A stretch of DNA of 64,000 bases from Dryas octopetala (GCA_963921425.1 OY992840.1:13146501-13210500); one strand, 5' to 3'. Numbered from the stretch's first letter, positions 40,742 through 52,281 are shown. Program-made: numbers and translations. Notes: generated by a model not told the origin, from the sequence alone.

Positions 40742-43006
40742 ATGGCGGAGTCCATTATTACCTCTGAAAAACCCTCCAGTTCGTCCCCTTTAGAACCCCC
40801 TTCTCGTATCGTCTGCCACGTGTATGCTCTTCTCCAACCCCACCCCTTTTTAATTTTCAAAGTTGGTTAATTTTGTGTGAATTTCGCGGATTTTAATTCA
40901 CATCAGACTTTTGTGTTCTTTGTCTCAATGCAGTTGCCAGAAGCAATTTTCACAATATACATGCCCTCGGTGCAACTCTCGGTACTGTTCCCTGCACTGC
41001 TACAAGGTATGCTAATAATTGTTCTAGTAATTTATTGGGATTGATTGGAGTTTGTATAGTGTTTTTGTGTTTGATTAATTTGATATGTTTTTTATTTTTT
41101 TGAACAGTCTCATAGTATTCGATGCACCGAATCGTTTATGCGAGAAAATGTGGTGGGGGAGCTTGGGCAATTGGGTCCTGACGACGAAACTAAACAGAAG
41201 ATGCTAGACATACTGAAACGGTTTCATTCTGAAGAAGAAACTGATGGCATGATGGATGAGGATGGTAGGTTATTATTTTTTAATTTGGTGCTCTTTTTTT
41301 GTTAGAAAATTTATGGGGTTGCAAGTTCAATGACCCTTTTGGTGCATGCTTGGAATTCTGCATGGTATTCATTGTAAGGTCTAAGATGGGATTAGGATTT
41401 CTGCTTAGGAACAGAGAAGTTTCTTATTGAGGGTTTGCTACTACTGATTTGGTTTAGGAATTAGGACTAGACTATAGTTATGAATAAATGATTATTGGGA
41501 TTGAGTGTGGACTGTGGAGTGACGAATATCTGATTTTTTTTGATGCAATGCTCACTGATTGTAGAGTAGTTGACGACATGCGCAAGTTTATTTAAGCATT
41601 GGATCTTTTTAGTATTTGAGAACAAATGAAGCAGGTTCTGTGCAATTTTGAACGGGTTCTTATTGATGGCGCAGTTAAGGCTTTAATTAAATAAAATTGC
41701 TACTTTGTATACTTGAAGTGAAGAGTGAGAGTTTCTGTTTATTTTCTGTGTATTTTTAACTTACCTAGTTAATATTCATGTTAATTTATGGTCCTTAAAT
41801 GCTTTTTTCAGCAAATTCGCTTAACAATTCCTGATCAAAGTCTTTTCTTAATTTTTTTGGCAGATTCTACTCTATCTGAGGAGACTATTCAAAAAGTGCT
41901 GTCTGGTACATTCCTGTTATCCTTTCATTAATGTATTTAGTTTTTACCTCTCAAGTTATTTCCCATCTTTCATTCATACTGATTTTACATTTTAAATAGA
42001 CAGATCCTTACACTACTTAGTTTATAGTTGGAAGTTTTAATTGTATTTGTTCTGGATTAAGCGATCTTTGAGTTCCTTGTTATTTCCTAAAGCTGACATG
42101 GGTTTATTGTCATTAATCTTCGCAGGAGGTCAAGTTAGTTTTGATGATCTATCTGCAGAAGAGAAGAAACTATTCCAAAGAGCTGTTGCATCTGGGGAAC
42201 TGAGTAAGCTGATTAAGCCTTGGGATCCGTGGTGGTTGAAGCTTTCTGCCAGAACAATATCATTCAGCAAGGAAGGAACCCAACTTATCCAACCGCTTTC
42301 CAAAGAGGAAGAATCAATAACACCAGAAGATGATTTAGAAAGCGACCAAGCAAGTGAGATTCCCCTTGGGCCGGACACCCCACTGCCTCCAGTCAGTAAG
42401 CTCAGTTCTACGAAGCCATCACCATCCTTAGCTGTTCATCTGGTTGACATTATATATAGCTACTGTTTCACACTCCGTCTCTACAATGGAGATTGGCAAT
42501 CAGATTCCATAGGATCAGCCATGGTGGTGCTTTCTGTGTCCTCTGTATTGGGTCAAGGTGGGCAACCGGAGACTGTCCTTGAAGCTCTGTCCTATTGCTT
42601 GGAGCAGACGTGCTCTCCGGCTTTCAAACAGATGGGTGGCCTGAAATTTGGGCTCGGTCTTATAGATGATGTAATAAGCCTATTAACTTTAGGAAGTCCA
42701 GCTTTATTGTGCATGCTTTGCGATCTGCAGAGGCTGGTTCAGGCTGGGGAGTGGGAGCTGAAATCAGAGAAACAGAAAAAGTCGAGAAGAGTTGAAATTA
42801 GGAGTAAGCTCAAGCAGGCTGAGAGGAAAATTTATTTCATAATGTGTTGGGTGCATGAGCAACCCGGGGAAGCTTGGTCTTCCTTAGCAGCCATTGTAAG
42901 CGCAGAGAAAACTTCAGCTTTCAACTATGAAGCTGTTTCAAGGCCTGGGAAAGTGGACAATAAAGCAGAACCTAGGGGCAAGGTTTTGATCCAGGAGATT
43001 AAATGA
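40742..43006 (+). CDS. ZNHIT2: HIT-type zinc-finger protein, ZNHIT2-like
   Basis: ZNHIT2-type proteins work with the R2TP/HSP90 chaperone machinery in assembly of RNPs such as U5 snRNP (known from animals; inferred here). Five exons: 40742-40821, 40934-41006, 41108-41264, 41864-41905, 42126-43006; total 1233 bp, 410 residues. The HIT finger spans about residues 25-58: CHVC, then CPRC, YCSLHC and a final HSIRC, giving the paired C2 and CH ligands expected for the double zinc fold. It is spread over exons 1-3, and all joins restore codons. The C-terminal part includes LSAEEKKLFQRAVASGELS and KPWDPWW, typical of ZNHIT2 homologues, and a helical region ending with basic and charged segments (EKQKKSRRVEIRSKLKQAERK). 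Antisense ORFs across exon 5 are shadows. Confidence 0.9.
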
Positions 43007-43742
43007 GTTAACCATTTTCTTTTTAAAAAAATTCATGGGCATGAGAGAAGCAGAGAGCATGTATTATCAACGGTTGTATGATTAGGACTTTGTAAATTTG
43101 CTCTGTACTTTTGTCCGTATAGATTTAGCAATCAGATCTTTTCTTCACCACTTGTTATCACTGGGATTTTTGAGATTAACACAGACCATTACTATTTTTT
43201 GTCCATGATTGAAATTTTTTCATTTTGAATGAGTACTGTAGAACCCAATTCCTCCAATGGCTTGTCGGGTTTGGATTCAATGTGGATTCCAGATTACCAA
43301 ATCCACAGAATGTGGTCCGACTTTAGAAGTCAGTGAAAGCATAACAGGTGTGGATAACTTTCGCTTTGTTAGGCTTGTTAGCTGACTAAAAACGACGTCG
43401 TTTATTCGTTTTAGTTATTTTGACAGTTATAGTGTCGGTTTCTCAGCCCGCCGAATGATATAAGCTAACAATAACGATATTAATAATTCCGAATTCGACA
43501 ATGGCAATTCCGTTATTTACCCAACATTCAGGGGTCATTTATTCCACCCCAAAACTATACGACTTGCAGTGTCTCTCTCTACCTGTTCATTGGTTACCAT
43601 AAACCTCAGTCCTTTCAGAGACCATTCGAAGAACGTCGTCGTCTTCTCTCGGCTCAACTCGGTTCGACTCGGTCTCTCTTTCCAGATTCGAACAAGCAGC
43701 CCTAGTTTCCAATCCATCTCTGCAACCATCTTCCGTGCAGAT
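43007..43742. other. Intergenic between ZNHIT2-like and PUX10 genes
   Basis: Short tandem spacing; it includes the 3' end of the first gene and the promoter/leader of the next. The perfect 14-bp palindrome AAACGACGTCGTTT lies at 43390-43403. The PUX10 reading frame stays open upstream to 43569 but has no ATG there. Confidence 0.55.
43390..43403 (+). promoter_or_regulatory. Perfect ACGT-core palindrome before PUX10
   Basis: AAACGACGTCGTTT is a perfect 14-bp inverted repeat with a GACGTC core, a possible bZIP site (C-box type). It is about 350 bp upstream of the PUX10 start codon. Function is inferred only from the core. Confidence 0.4.
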
Positions 43743-46700
43743 ATGGTTGATGTAGCCGACAAATTAGCGTATTTCCAAGCGATCACGGGCCTAGACGACC
43801 CCGATTTGTGTGCAGAGATCCTCACCGCCCATGGCTGGGACCTCGAGCTCGCGATCTCCTCCTTCACCGCCACTACCACTCATCCTTCGCCTGAGAGTGC
43901 CGACGGCGGCATCACTTACACTGTCACCGACGCCGGCGGTGGCGGTGGCGGCCTAAACTCTATTTCTCAACCCCAAGAATCGTCGCAGCAATCTGGACTG
44001 CCTTCAAATGCTGTTGCCGCACCCGGTTTGGCTTGGAAGATCATTACTCTGCCGATTTCGGTCATTTCCGGTAGTCTAGGGTTGATTTCCGGCGCAATTG
44101 GGCTCGGTCTGTGGGCCGCGGGCGGCGTCCTCTCGTACTCGCTCGGAATGATTGGGCTGGGCCACGGCCGGGACGGCGGCGGCGAGTCGTCGGCCCGGTT
44201 AGTGTCGGTGTCGGCGGTGGCGTCGGAGGCGATGGAGTTCGTGGCCGGTTTCGAGAGGGATTACGGGACGAGGAGGCCGAATTTCGTTAGCGAAGGGTTT
44301 ATGGACGCCTTGCAAAGGTCGAGGAACTCGTTCAAGCTGTTGTTCGTGTACTTGCACTCGCCGGATCATCCTGATTCGCCGTCGTTTTGCCAGAGGACTC
44401 TCTGCTCGGAGACCCTGGCGGCGTTTATCAATGAGAATTTCGTGTCGTGGGGAGGTAGTATTCGGGCCAGTGAAGGCTTCAAGATGAGTAACAGCTTGAA
44501 GGCCTCGCGTTTCCCCTTCTGTGCTGTTGTTATGGCCGCCACTAACCAGAGGATTGTACTGCTTCAGCAGGTATATTATTCTTTTCTTCCTTCTCTTCGT
44601 ATTCGAGTCTGTGGAATTGATAACTCTGTAGGTTTTAATAGTTGAATAGATGAATAATATTGTTACTTACAAGATAACTATGATACCCGAGTTGCAACAT
44701 TATATGGATTTTTGAACATTGAAGAAAGTGGGGGCTTCATGAATTCGGTGGTTATATATTGGGTACAGATGATATTATATAGTTGGTAATGGATTGGAAA
44801 ATCTTGGAGGATGAATTTAAGCCTTTATCAAGGTCATTCTCAAGAAGATAAAGGAATGTCATGTATGTCATTGTATCTTCTTAGTTCTTATTAGGGAAGC
44901 TTGCTGAAGTTAGAAAATGAAGGTTCCTAGAAAACAATTTAAGTAGCTTCTTTCTGTTTTATGTAAAGTCAAGCGACCAGTCAGTATTTAGTGATTGTTG
45001 GGGGTTAACGGGCAAACATACAGAGTGCAGTAGTGAAATAAAGGTTGATTTCATTGGCTTTTCCCATTTCAGATTGCTACAAACTTTCATATTCCATGCA
45101 TGCCTTAACATTTGGCTGTGAGTAATGTTAGTAGAACCATGACCCTTTGGAGGGTTGATTGGTGTTTGTGGTCAATGTTGGAATCATAGATAGACATCAA
45201 CCTACTGTTGTAGTTTAGTTTTCTAATTCTTTCCTTTTTCTCCTTTCTTTATTTTATTTTAGTTTTTCAATCTTCTTTGATTTTTTTTTGTCCACTCCCT
45301 AGGGTTTCTACTGCTGTTTTTTAAACTCAAGTGTTTAAGGTTTTCTCTTTGTTTTTTCTTCCCAATAACATGGAAAGCATGCGTTTTAGGCCTAAACTTG
45401 AATGTAGGATAGATTCGATTTGAAGGATTAGAGGCCCAACAGAAGAGTCTAATGCATGACTGTTAGAAAAAAAAACATTGTGCTATTTTCTTTTAGGAGT
45501 GTTATCACCTTTAAGATTGATGTTTTACTTCTTAAAATGGTGCCTCTTCAAATTGATGTTCTGTGAGTGAGTTGAAATATTCATTTTGGATCATATGATA
45601 AAGTTTTGACTTTGAATTTTTTTTGGTCCCATTTCCCTATTTTCCTTTCAACATTATGGTAACTAGAAGGTGATTGATGACAACATGTTGTTCTTGTTCA
45701 TTTTGGACTTATTGATATATCATTTTTGTGTTTTCAAGGTTGAGGGGCCAAAATCTCCTGAAGAAATGCTCTCATTGCTGAACAGAGTACTTGAAGAAAG
45801 TGCTTCTGTTCTTGTTACAGCAAGGATTGATGCAGAAGAAAGAAGAAACAACATTCGTTTAAGGGAGGAGCAAGATGCTGCTTTTAGAGCAGCACTTGAA
45901 GCTGATCAAGTATGCTAATAGTTTAACTAGTTTATTGATTATAATTTACTGTTCTGGGACAGACTCCATGCCACTTTTCACCTGACCAACAAAGTCTTAG
46001 GTTTTAGAAGCTCTATGTTGTTGTTTCTTTAAAAATTGCCTTAATGTTGTCATACTTAACATCAGGCAAGGGAAAACCAGAGGAGAGAAGAGCAAGAACG
46101 TCTGGAAAGAGAAGCTGCTGAAGCTGAGAGGAAGCTTAAGGAGGAAGAAGAGGCTCGTGAAAGAGCAGCACGTGAAGCTGCAGAGAGAGAGGCTGCACTA
46201 GCTAGGATGCGGCAGGAGAAAGCCTTGTCACTTGGTGCTGAACCTGAAAAAGGACCTAATGTTACACGAGTAATTCCTCTTATGTCAGAACTTATATTTT
46301 CTCTTGATACTTTCTTGTATCTTTTTGGATGTATAGATGTTTCATATAACTACTTTCATATAATTACATGTACTACTACTAATGCAGCATGTTAACTTTG
46401 TATCCATCAGTATTATCAACTTATGGAATCTATTTGACTTTATTTTTATGTTTAAAGGCCTTGGCAACTGCAAAGGCATCATTTTCCTAAATTCTACGCA
46501 TATATGCCCTTAGTGTACTGGCTTGGGTTCTTGCATTGTTTAACCTAATGCCTGTTTGTGAATGTTATTGGACAAATTAGGTTTTGGTGAGGTTCCCTAC
46601 CGGAGAACGCAAGGAAAGGAGGTTCCACAGTACCTCAACAATTCAAGCTCTCTATGATTACGTCGACTCTCTGGGTTGTTTAGACATCGTGGATTATAGT

Positions 46701-46811
46701 CTCGTCTCTAACTTCCCTCGGGTGGTATACGGCACAGACAAACTGTCATTATCCTTGACAGAAGCAGGGTTGCATCCTCAGGCCAGCCTTTTTGTGGAGC
46801 TGAATTCTTGA
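43743..46811 (+). CDS. PUX10: Plant UBX-domain protein PUX10 (UBA-UAS-UBX, CDC48 adaptor)
   Basis: PUX10 (FAF2/UBXD8 homologue) sits on lipid droplets and recruits the CDC48 ATPase to pull out ubiquitylated oleosins. Four exons: 43743-44570, 45739-45909, 46066-46269, 46581-46811; total 1434 bp, 477 residues, close to the Arabidopsis length. Domains in order: UBA-like at about 4-42 (FQAITGLDDPDLCAEILTAH); Gly-rich linker; hydrophobic hairpin at about 96-140 (LPISVISGSLGLISGAIGLG), the droplet-targeting part; UAS thioredoxin-like region at about 165-300; a Glu/Arg/Ala-rich coiled coil in exons 2-3 (EERRNNIRLREEQ, AEAERKLKEEEEARERAARE); and the UBX domain at 402-477 with VLVRFPTGERKERRF and the CDC48-binding FPR loop (SNFPRVVY). 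The start is the first ATG in frame (MVDVADKLAYFQ). A degraded partial copy of its 3' half lies 9 kb downstream (55.44-55.83 kb). Confidence 0.95.
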
Positions 46812-47629
46812 GAAATCTAATGCTAAGTTAGTGTTATCGAAATATGTAGAGAGAGATGAGAGACCTGCAACTGCAAGTAGGGAACTTTGTTTTGCTTCTC
46901 TATATAGTATATCCGTTTTTATTAGAACGATATGATGAGGTAAAGATAGATACCATTTTCTAATGTGGATGTGTAGTTTGTGCCTTCATTGAAAATTCTT
47001 TCAAACAATTGGCCCTATAATGGAAGCTGGGATTGAAATAATGATACTATCGACTTGAAAAGTTTTATAAGCTTGCCATTCGTTCATCTGTGTGAAAAAT
47101 GGGTTTGAGTGTATTTATATGGAGTGATTACTGAGGAATAAAACATGGGTGAATCGCTTTGCGCCTTTGCTAGCTAAAAAGAACAGGATTGGGTTGTAGC
47201 ACCCCCTTCCTCTCTCTGTGGTGTTTTGCTCTCCGATGGCCTCCCTCTGGACTAGCATTTCCTTTGTTTCTTTGGTCTACGGTTTGGTCTTATTTTGGAG
47301 ATTTTATGTTTCTGTTGGTTTTTGTTTGTTTCATTTGTTGTTTTTCTCTGTAATTATCATGTGGCTTTCGCTTTTAATGCAATGAAGTTTTTATTGGACC
47401 CACAACAACAAAAAAAAAAAACAAACACATGGGTGAATCTATAATGAAGGTGTCGTGGTACGACCTTCTCACCCAAATGTTTCTCCGAATACAGGGCTTT
47501 TACTGTATTAGATGTTCATCACGTCAGCACGATAATGCGATAATATAGAGTTATTTACACTTATACATTTTGAAATTTATCGTTTTTTTACATACACTCA
47601 ATAAGGTTTTAAAAATCACACATAACCCC
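46812..47629. other. PUX10 3' region and intergenic DNA
   Basis: The PUX10 3' untranslated region probably ends before 47.2 kb; parts of it (around 46847-46873 and 47051-47125) match the degraded copy near 55.7 kb. No gene follows until the copia remnant. Confidence 0.6.
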
Positions 47630-48556
47630 TCAATAAGGCGTAATCATAGTTTGCCAACTGTGTGAGTCTCTAGTACCTTCTACAAGATACACTATGAAAT
47701 CCGGCCTAAAGGATCTTCTTATTCTTCTTCTTTTACTCATTCTGAGTTCAATAGGCTTAGTAGGCTCACTAGTTTGACTAAGCTCATTTGGTTCATCATC
47801 CTTATTATCTTGTAACACCTTAACTTTTTCATTGGTGGCCTTAGGTAAAGAATTGAACCTTTTCTCATAGAATTCAGCAAGAAATCTATATCTTTTGCTA
47901 TGTTCTGCATATCTTAAGAATAAGCATTCTATAGTCTTTTGTCCTAATTTCTTTATCTTGGGTTCTGGTAACCTTACTATGGCTCTACAGCCCCAAACTC
48001 TAAGATAACTTAGATTAGGCTTCCTGTTGAACCATAAGTCATAAGGTATGGTCATAGACTTCTTAGTAGGTACGTACCTTATTTAAGATATGACAAGCAG
48101 TAAGCAATGTTTCTCTCCAATATCCCTTACTTAGATTGGAATTTTGAAGCGTTGCATTAACCATCTCCACAAGGGTCCTATTTTTTCTTTCAGCCACCCC
48201 ATTTTGTTGTGGGGTATAGGCTATAGATCGAGGTCTCATGTACAATACCGACCAACAGATTCACAATAAGAAAGAAAATGGTATTCTCCACCTCTATCAG
48301 ATCTAAGATACTTGATCTTAGTCTCACAAAGATTCTCTACTTCATTTTTATAGATTTTGAATTTCTCTAGAACTTCATTTTTATTACGCATGAGATAAAC
48401 ATAACAAAATCTACTAATTAAAGTCATCTATAAAAGTCACAAAATACTTATTTCTTCCTCTAGTAGATGTACAATGTAAATCACATACATCACTATGAAT
48501 GATTTGTAACAAATTAAGTAGAGGTTCTTTCTATCTTAGGAAAAGGCTTCCTAGTT
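47630..48556 (-). mobile_element. Ty1/copia retrotransposon remnant, integrase region
   Basis: Reading the minus strand from 48556 down, the translated pieces match copia integrase: DVCDLHCTSTRG-type start, SRFCYVYLMRNKNEVLEKFK, KYLRSDRGGEYH, then TPQQNGVAERKNRTLVEMVN, YWRETLLTACHILN and DLWFNRKPNLSYLRVWGCRA. The DxSR, D..GGEY and E of NGVAERKNR (the D-D-E catalytic set) can be partly seen. At least two frameshifts and an in-frame break separate three ORF pieces (48427-48236, 48245-48063, 48055-47630). No reverse transcriptase or LTR pair is attached, so it is a dead fragment. Confidence 0.85.
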
Positions 48557-49597
48557 GTGAGGCCCCGAAAAATTTTCGAGTTTTATTTTTGAGTTATCCT
48601 ATTTTCAAAGGTTGGTTTTGAGCAAATAGGAAAATAGTTTTCTTCGCTACGAGTCAGTTTAAATTTTTTGGAATTTTTTTCGAAGTCCGATTGTATTTTT
48701 TGCGAGTGTGAGAAGTTGGAAGAGTGTAGAATTTTCAAGTTTGTTGAGGTGGCGTGATTACAACCGTTGATCTTAGTTTAATCTAACGACTGAGATACTG
48801 CTAGCTGGGTGGGCAGCTGGCATGGAGGGAAGAATGGTGAAAGTTGGAGAAGAATGTGGAAGAATGTGGAGCTTGATAGAAGCTTTTGGATAACCCTACA
48901 AAGGGGTCGGCAAAGCCACCGAGGGCTCGGTAGACTTACCGAGAGCTCGGCCAACTAGCGAGATCTCGGTTCATTACTGAGATGTCAAATATTACCAAAA
49001 ACACTTTTATTAATGTAAAATCAGTGTCAAACTAAGCTCTTGGCCAACTGGCGAGAGATCTCGATTCATCACCGAGATGTCAAACACTACCAAAAATACT
49101 TTTTTTTTTTTTTTGCCACTCTACCAAAAACGATTTTACATTAGGGTTTAGAGCCAATAATATCAAACTGCCCTTAATATAATCACATTTATTTAACCAT
49201 CTCTTACTGCCTCGGGGCCAAAAAAAAACATCTCTGTTCCTGCATTCTCTCTCCCCCTCTCTCGCTGTGCAAACCAAACCCCCCTCCCTCTTCCAGAAGT
49301 GTTTTAGGGTTTGTTTCCTTCTCTAAAATTCTCGGTAGTGTCTCCTTGTTCAGCTAGATCTGAATTCCCAATTTTTCTTTTTGGTTTCGAAGTTTTGATC
49401 TCCTCCGGATTTCCTACCGCTTCTCCGAGAGTACTCTGCTTTTCCTTCCGTTATTAGGGTTTCGACTAATACCATTTAGTCTCTTCAAAATCTTTTTATC
49501 TTACATTCTCTTCTTTGCATTCCTTGAATTCTAAGGTTCCGGTTTTCGATTTGGTTTGAATTTTAGGGTTTGGAGAGAAACTGAGAGACTTGATCAT
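48556..49597 (+). other. LTR-like DNA and leader of the RPW8-NB-HMA gene
   Basis: At 48556 the sequence changes abruptly to TGTGAGGCCCCGAAAAATTT, a start resembling plant LTRs. A direct repeat of about 65 bp occurs at 48944-49008 and 49035-49102 (units containing GGCCAACT.GCGAGA and GAGATGTCAAA). From about 49230 the DNA is CT-rich and leader-like, with TTTTAGGGTTT words. The start codon at 49598 follows a possible acceptor at 49565 (GAATTTTAG). Part of the promoter may therefore be element-derived; this is inference. Confidence 0.4.
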
Positions 49598-51756
49598 ATG
49601 GAAAGAATACTGTCAGGTTTACTGAGAATACATAGATCGCAGCGGAGAGTAAGTAATGTCCAAGAAGTAGGGGGGCCTGCAGCTCTAGGAGCAGTATTTG
49701 GGGTGCTGTATGATGCCGTTGTGCAAGTGAAGGAGAAGAGTAAGATGTTCAGGCGCTACCTGGAAGACGTCAAATCAACGCTAGAAGTTTTAAAACCACT
49801 GATCGAAGGGATGGCAGAATATAAGAGAATAATCTTGCCTCTCCCGGAGGAACAAGTAGAAAAGTTTAAAAAAAAAATGGAAAAGGGTGTACAACTGGTT
49901 CACAACTGCAAGGTTCGTCTGTGGCCATGGGAGAGCCACAAAAAGTATGACTACATCAGCAAACTTGCTCAATTGATTCAATCTCTTCAAACACTGCATA
50001 GTATGCTGACGGTGCATATACAAATCCAGGTCAAGAATTTATCGGAAAAAATATCCAAAATGGAGATGGAGATTAAGCGATCTATTGAAGAGTGTGGTGT
50101 GCAGGGAACAAGAGATGTGAAGGAGACATTGGACTTGGCGGGGCCTATAGAGGCATTTCCATCGCCCACAATTGGATTTGATGTAACGAATGTGCAGGGA
50201 TTAAGGGATGTGAAGAAGCCATTGGATTCGGCATGGAATATGGAGGTGGAGGTCGAGCAAATTGAAGGGGGTGGTGTTGCTGAATATGAAATTCCATCGC
50301 GTACAGTTGGATTGGATGCGCATTTGAGGGAATTGAAGATGATCCTTCTTAAGGATGAGGTGTCAGTGCTTGTGCTAACCGGTCCTGGAGGATGCGGGAA
50401 AACCGCATTGGCAAAAATGTTTTGTCAAGATGAGAATGTCAAGGATAAATTCGATAAAATCTTCTTTGTCTCTGTTTCGGAGAACCCCAACTTGGACTTT
50501 GTCATACAACAACTATATCAACACAACAGTTCCCAGCTGGTACCTGCGTTGCAAGACCAAGCAATTGCACTCAACTGGCTGCAACGATTTCTCAAGGAAA
50601 CAGGGCAGCTTCCTTCACTCTTGGTCCTGGATGATGTTTGGCCTGGATCAGAATCCCTTTTTGACAAGTTTGATGAATTCAAAAAGGCAAATTACAAGAT
50701 TTTGGTGACATCAAGATTTGAATTTCCAAGATATGGTTCTTCATACTATTTGAAATCATTGAATGATGAAGACGCCATGACTCTTTCTCATCCTTCCACA
50801 TCCTTGCGAGAAAGAAGCTCTTCTGTTCCACAGGTGATTTATTAGTTTGCAATGCACAGCAGATAAAAATGCTTAATTATAGCTTACAAAGGATGAAACT
50901 AAATTATGTTCTCTTTTTATGCAAATACTTAGAAACTCCACAAATTCTCTTGCTTTCTGTCCTTTTCATTTGTGTAATTGTGCTCTTACATTCTACCTCT
51001 TATCAATGTGGGTCAGGTGCTTTTCCAGCTTTGGCATGCTCTCTTTCATTCAATGTAGTTTCATCTTGACAATCATGTCAAGTCTATGCATATATATACT
51101 TATATATACACCATAGAAAAATAGACAATAATCCCTCATTTTATTTGGTGTAAACTGTGTTGCAGAAGGTGGTTTTGAAGGTGTTCAGTACCGATGAAGA
51201 AACACAGAAGAAAGTCTTTAAAGCTGCCGCCTCCGCAAGTGGTATTTTTCCATTCTATTTCTTGCTAGGTTTTGTTTGCAGCGCTTCAATATCCGAAAAA
51301 TTACCAAGAAGTTTCTTGTTCCTACTGGCATAGTTTGATAATTACTTAGACATAAATGTCATGTGAGGTGGGCATGGGGCATCAAAACAATGAACTGCAT
51401 GAAAAAAAAAAAAAAATTTGTCTAACTAATTGACAACTTCTTTAATTTGTTCTTTATTGTAAACAAACTTAATTACAGGAATTTGATTGAAAAAATTGAA
51501 AGTACAAATGCCTAGTTGCTTTTTTTCTTTTTTCTTTTTTTGGTTCATTATTCTTTGGTGATTTTGACAATCAGGGGTTGAGTCGATGTCATGGGACCAG
51601 AAGGATCAAAAGCTAATGATAGTAGGAGTGATGGATACAACGGCATTACTGAAGAGGTTGAAGAGGGTATATAAAGTGGACCTAATATCAGTTGGCCTGG
51701 TCAATGAAAAAGAAGAATATAGAAAGGGAGAGAAAGAACAAAAGAAAGAAGAATAG
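49598..51756 (+). CDS. RPW8 - truncated NB-ARC - HMA fusion protein (integrated-domain NLR type)
   Basis: Three exons, 49598-50833, 51166-51241 and 51575-51756, give 497 residues. An RPW8 domain lies at about 27-160 (AALGAVFGVLYDAVVQVKEK, STLEVLKPLIEGM, a W-rich loop, KYDYISKLAQLIQ). NB-ARC starts near 240 (RTVGLDAHLRELK) with P-loop GPGGCGKT at about 265-272, kinase-2 LLVLDDVW near 340-348 and RNBS-B YKILVTSRFEFP near 366. It stops after LNDEDAMTL, at an exon end, so GLPL, RNBS-D, MHD and LRRs are absent. Exons 2-3 encode KVVLKVFSTDEETQKKVFKA, GVESMSWDQKDQKLMIVGVM and LLKRLKRVYKVDLISVG, a complete HMA fold of HIPP type lacking the CxxC metal ligands, then a Lys/Glu-rich tail without a CaaX box. 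RPW8-NLRs are helper immune receptors; HMA domains in other NLRs bait pathogen effectors. The role here is inferred. The upstream open frame lacks an ATG, so M at 49598 is chosen. Confidence 0.85.
50099..50284 (+). repeat. Tandem 93-bp duplication inside the RPW8-NB linker
   Basis: Two in-frame copies, starting at 50099 and 50192, encode VQGTRDVKETLDLAG... and VQGLRDVKKPLDSAW.... Each is followed by a PS.T.G.D segment (PSPTIGFD and PSRTVGLD), so the start of the NB-ARC domain is duplicated too. The period is exactly 31 codons, so the frame is kept. Confidence 0.65.
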
Positions 51757-51918
51757 ATAAATTGAGTCGTCTTTGATACCTTCTATCTATTTGATATAGC
51801 ATCAGTTGGTCATAATACAATAATCCGTTATGTTCATGCCTTTGAATGCATGCAGCATCATCTTGGTAATTGTGGTAGCTTCTATCATGTCTATATTATG
51901 CTTTATTTGGATCCCTGC

Positions 51919-52281
51919 TTACTGCTGGTGAAGATTGAATGTATGAAGGTTCGGTCTTTGTGATTGGGTGTCTTTTCGGGTTTTGTGTCTCTGTCTAGGT
52001 TTTATTGCTGTTGTGTTGTTGCGGCCTTGGCCTTCACCGTCCCAGCTTATCTCCACCGCGTCCCCTGCTGTATTATTGTTGTGTCGGTCTAGAGTTAGCT
52101 TGTGTGGTTTTTTTAGGCTAGCTATGCTTATTTCTGTGTCCACTGCTTCCTGTTGAAATTCCCATAAATCGGACAGTCTTCTTTTCAATTCAGCACGTTT
52201 GTCCGCGTCTTCCCCTGCAAAAAGCAAGAGCTCGTTTACCTCCCTTACTTGTTCCTGCAGAGGGTCAGTTTGTCTAACAGT
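51919..52281 (-). pseudogene. Coiled-coil coding-like remnant
   Basis: The minus-strand translation LQEQVREVNELLLFAGEDAD, then KRAELKRRLSDLWEFQQEAV and TEISIASLKK has the heptad pattern and charge of a coiled coil. No ATG opens the frame. A second coding-like piece (VVELEELNRSSVAINRLLDK) continues upstream in another frame to about 52340, so one frameshift is likely. I do not recognise the family. It may be a fragment of a captured gene. Confidence 0.35.

Noticed and set aside
43569..43742. Upstream extension of the PUX10 frame by 58 codons
   Set aside because: It begins with GTG, not ATG, and family members start at MVDV-like sequence just before the UBA domain.
47630..48556. An active copia element
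   Set aside because: Frameshifts, missing reverse transcriptase and no LTR pair show it is a dead fragment.
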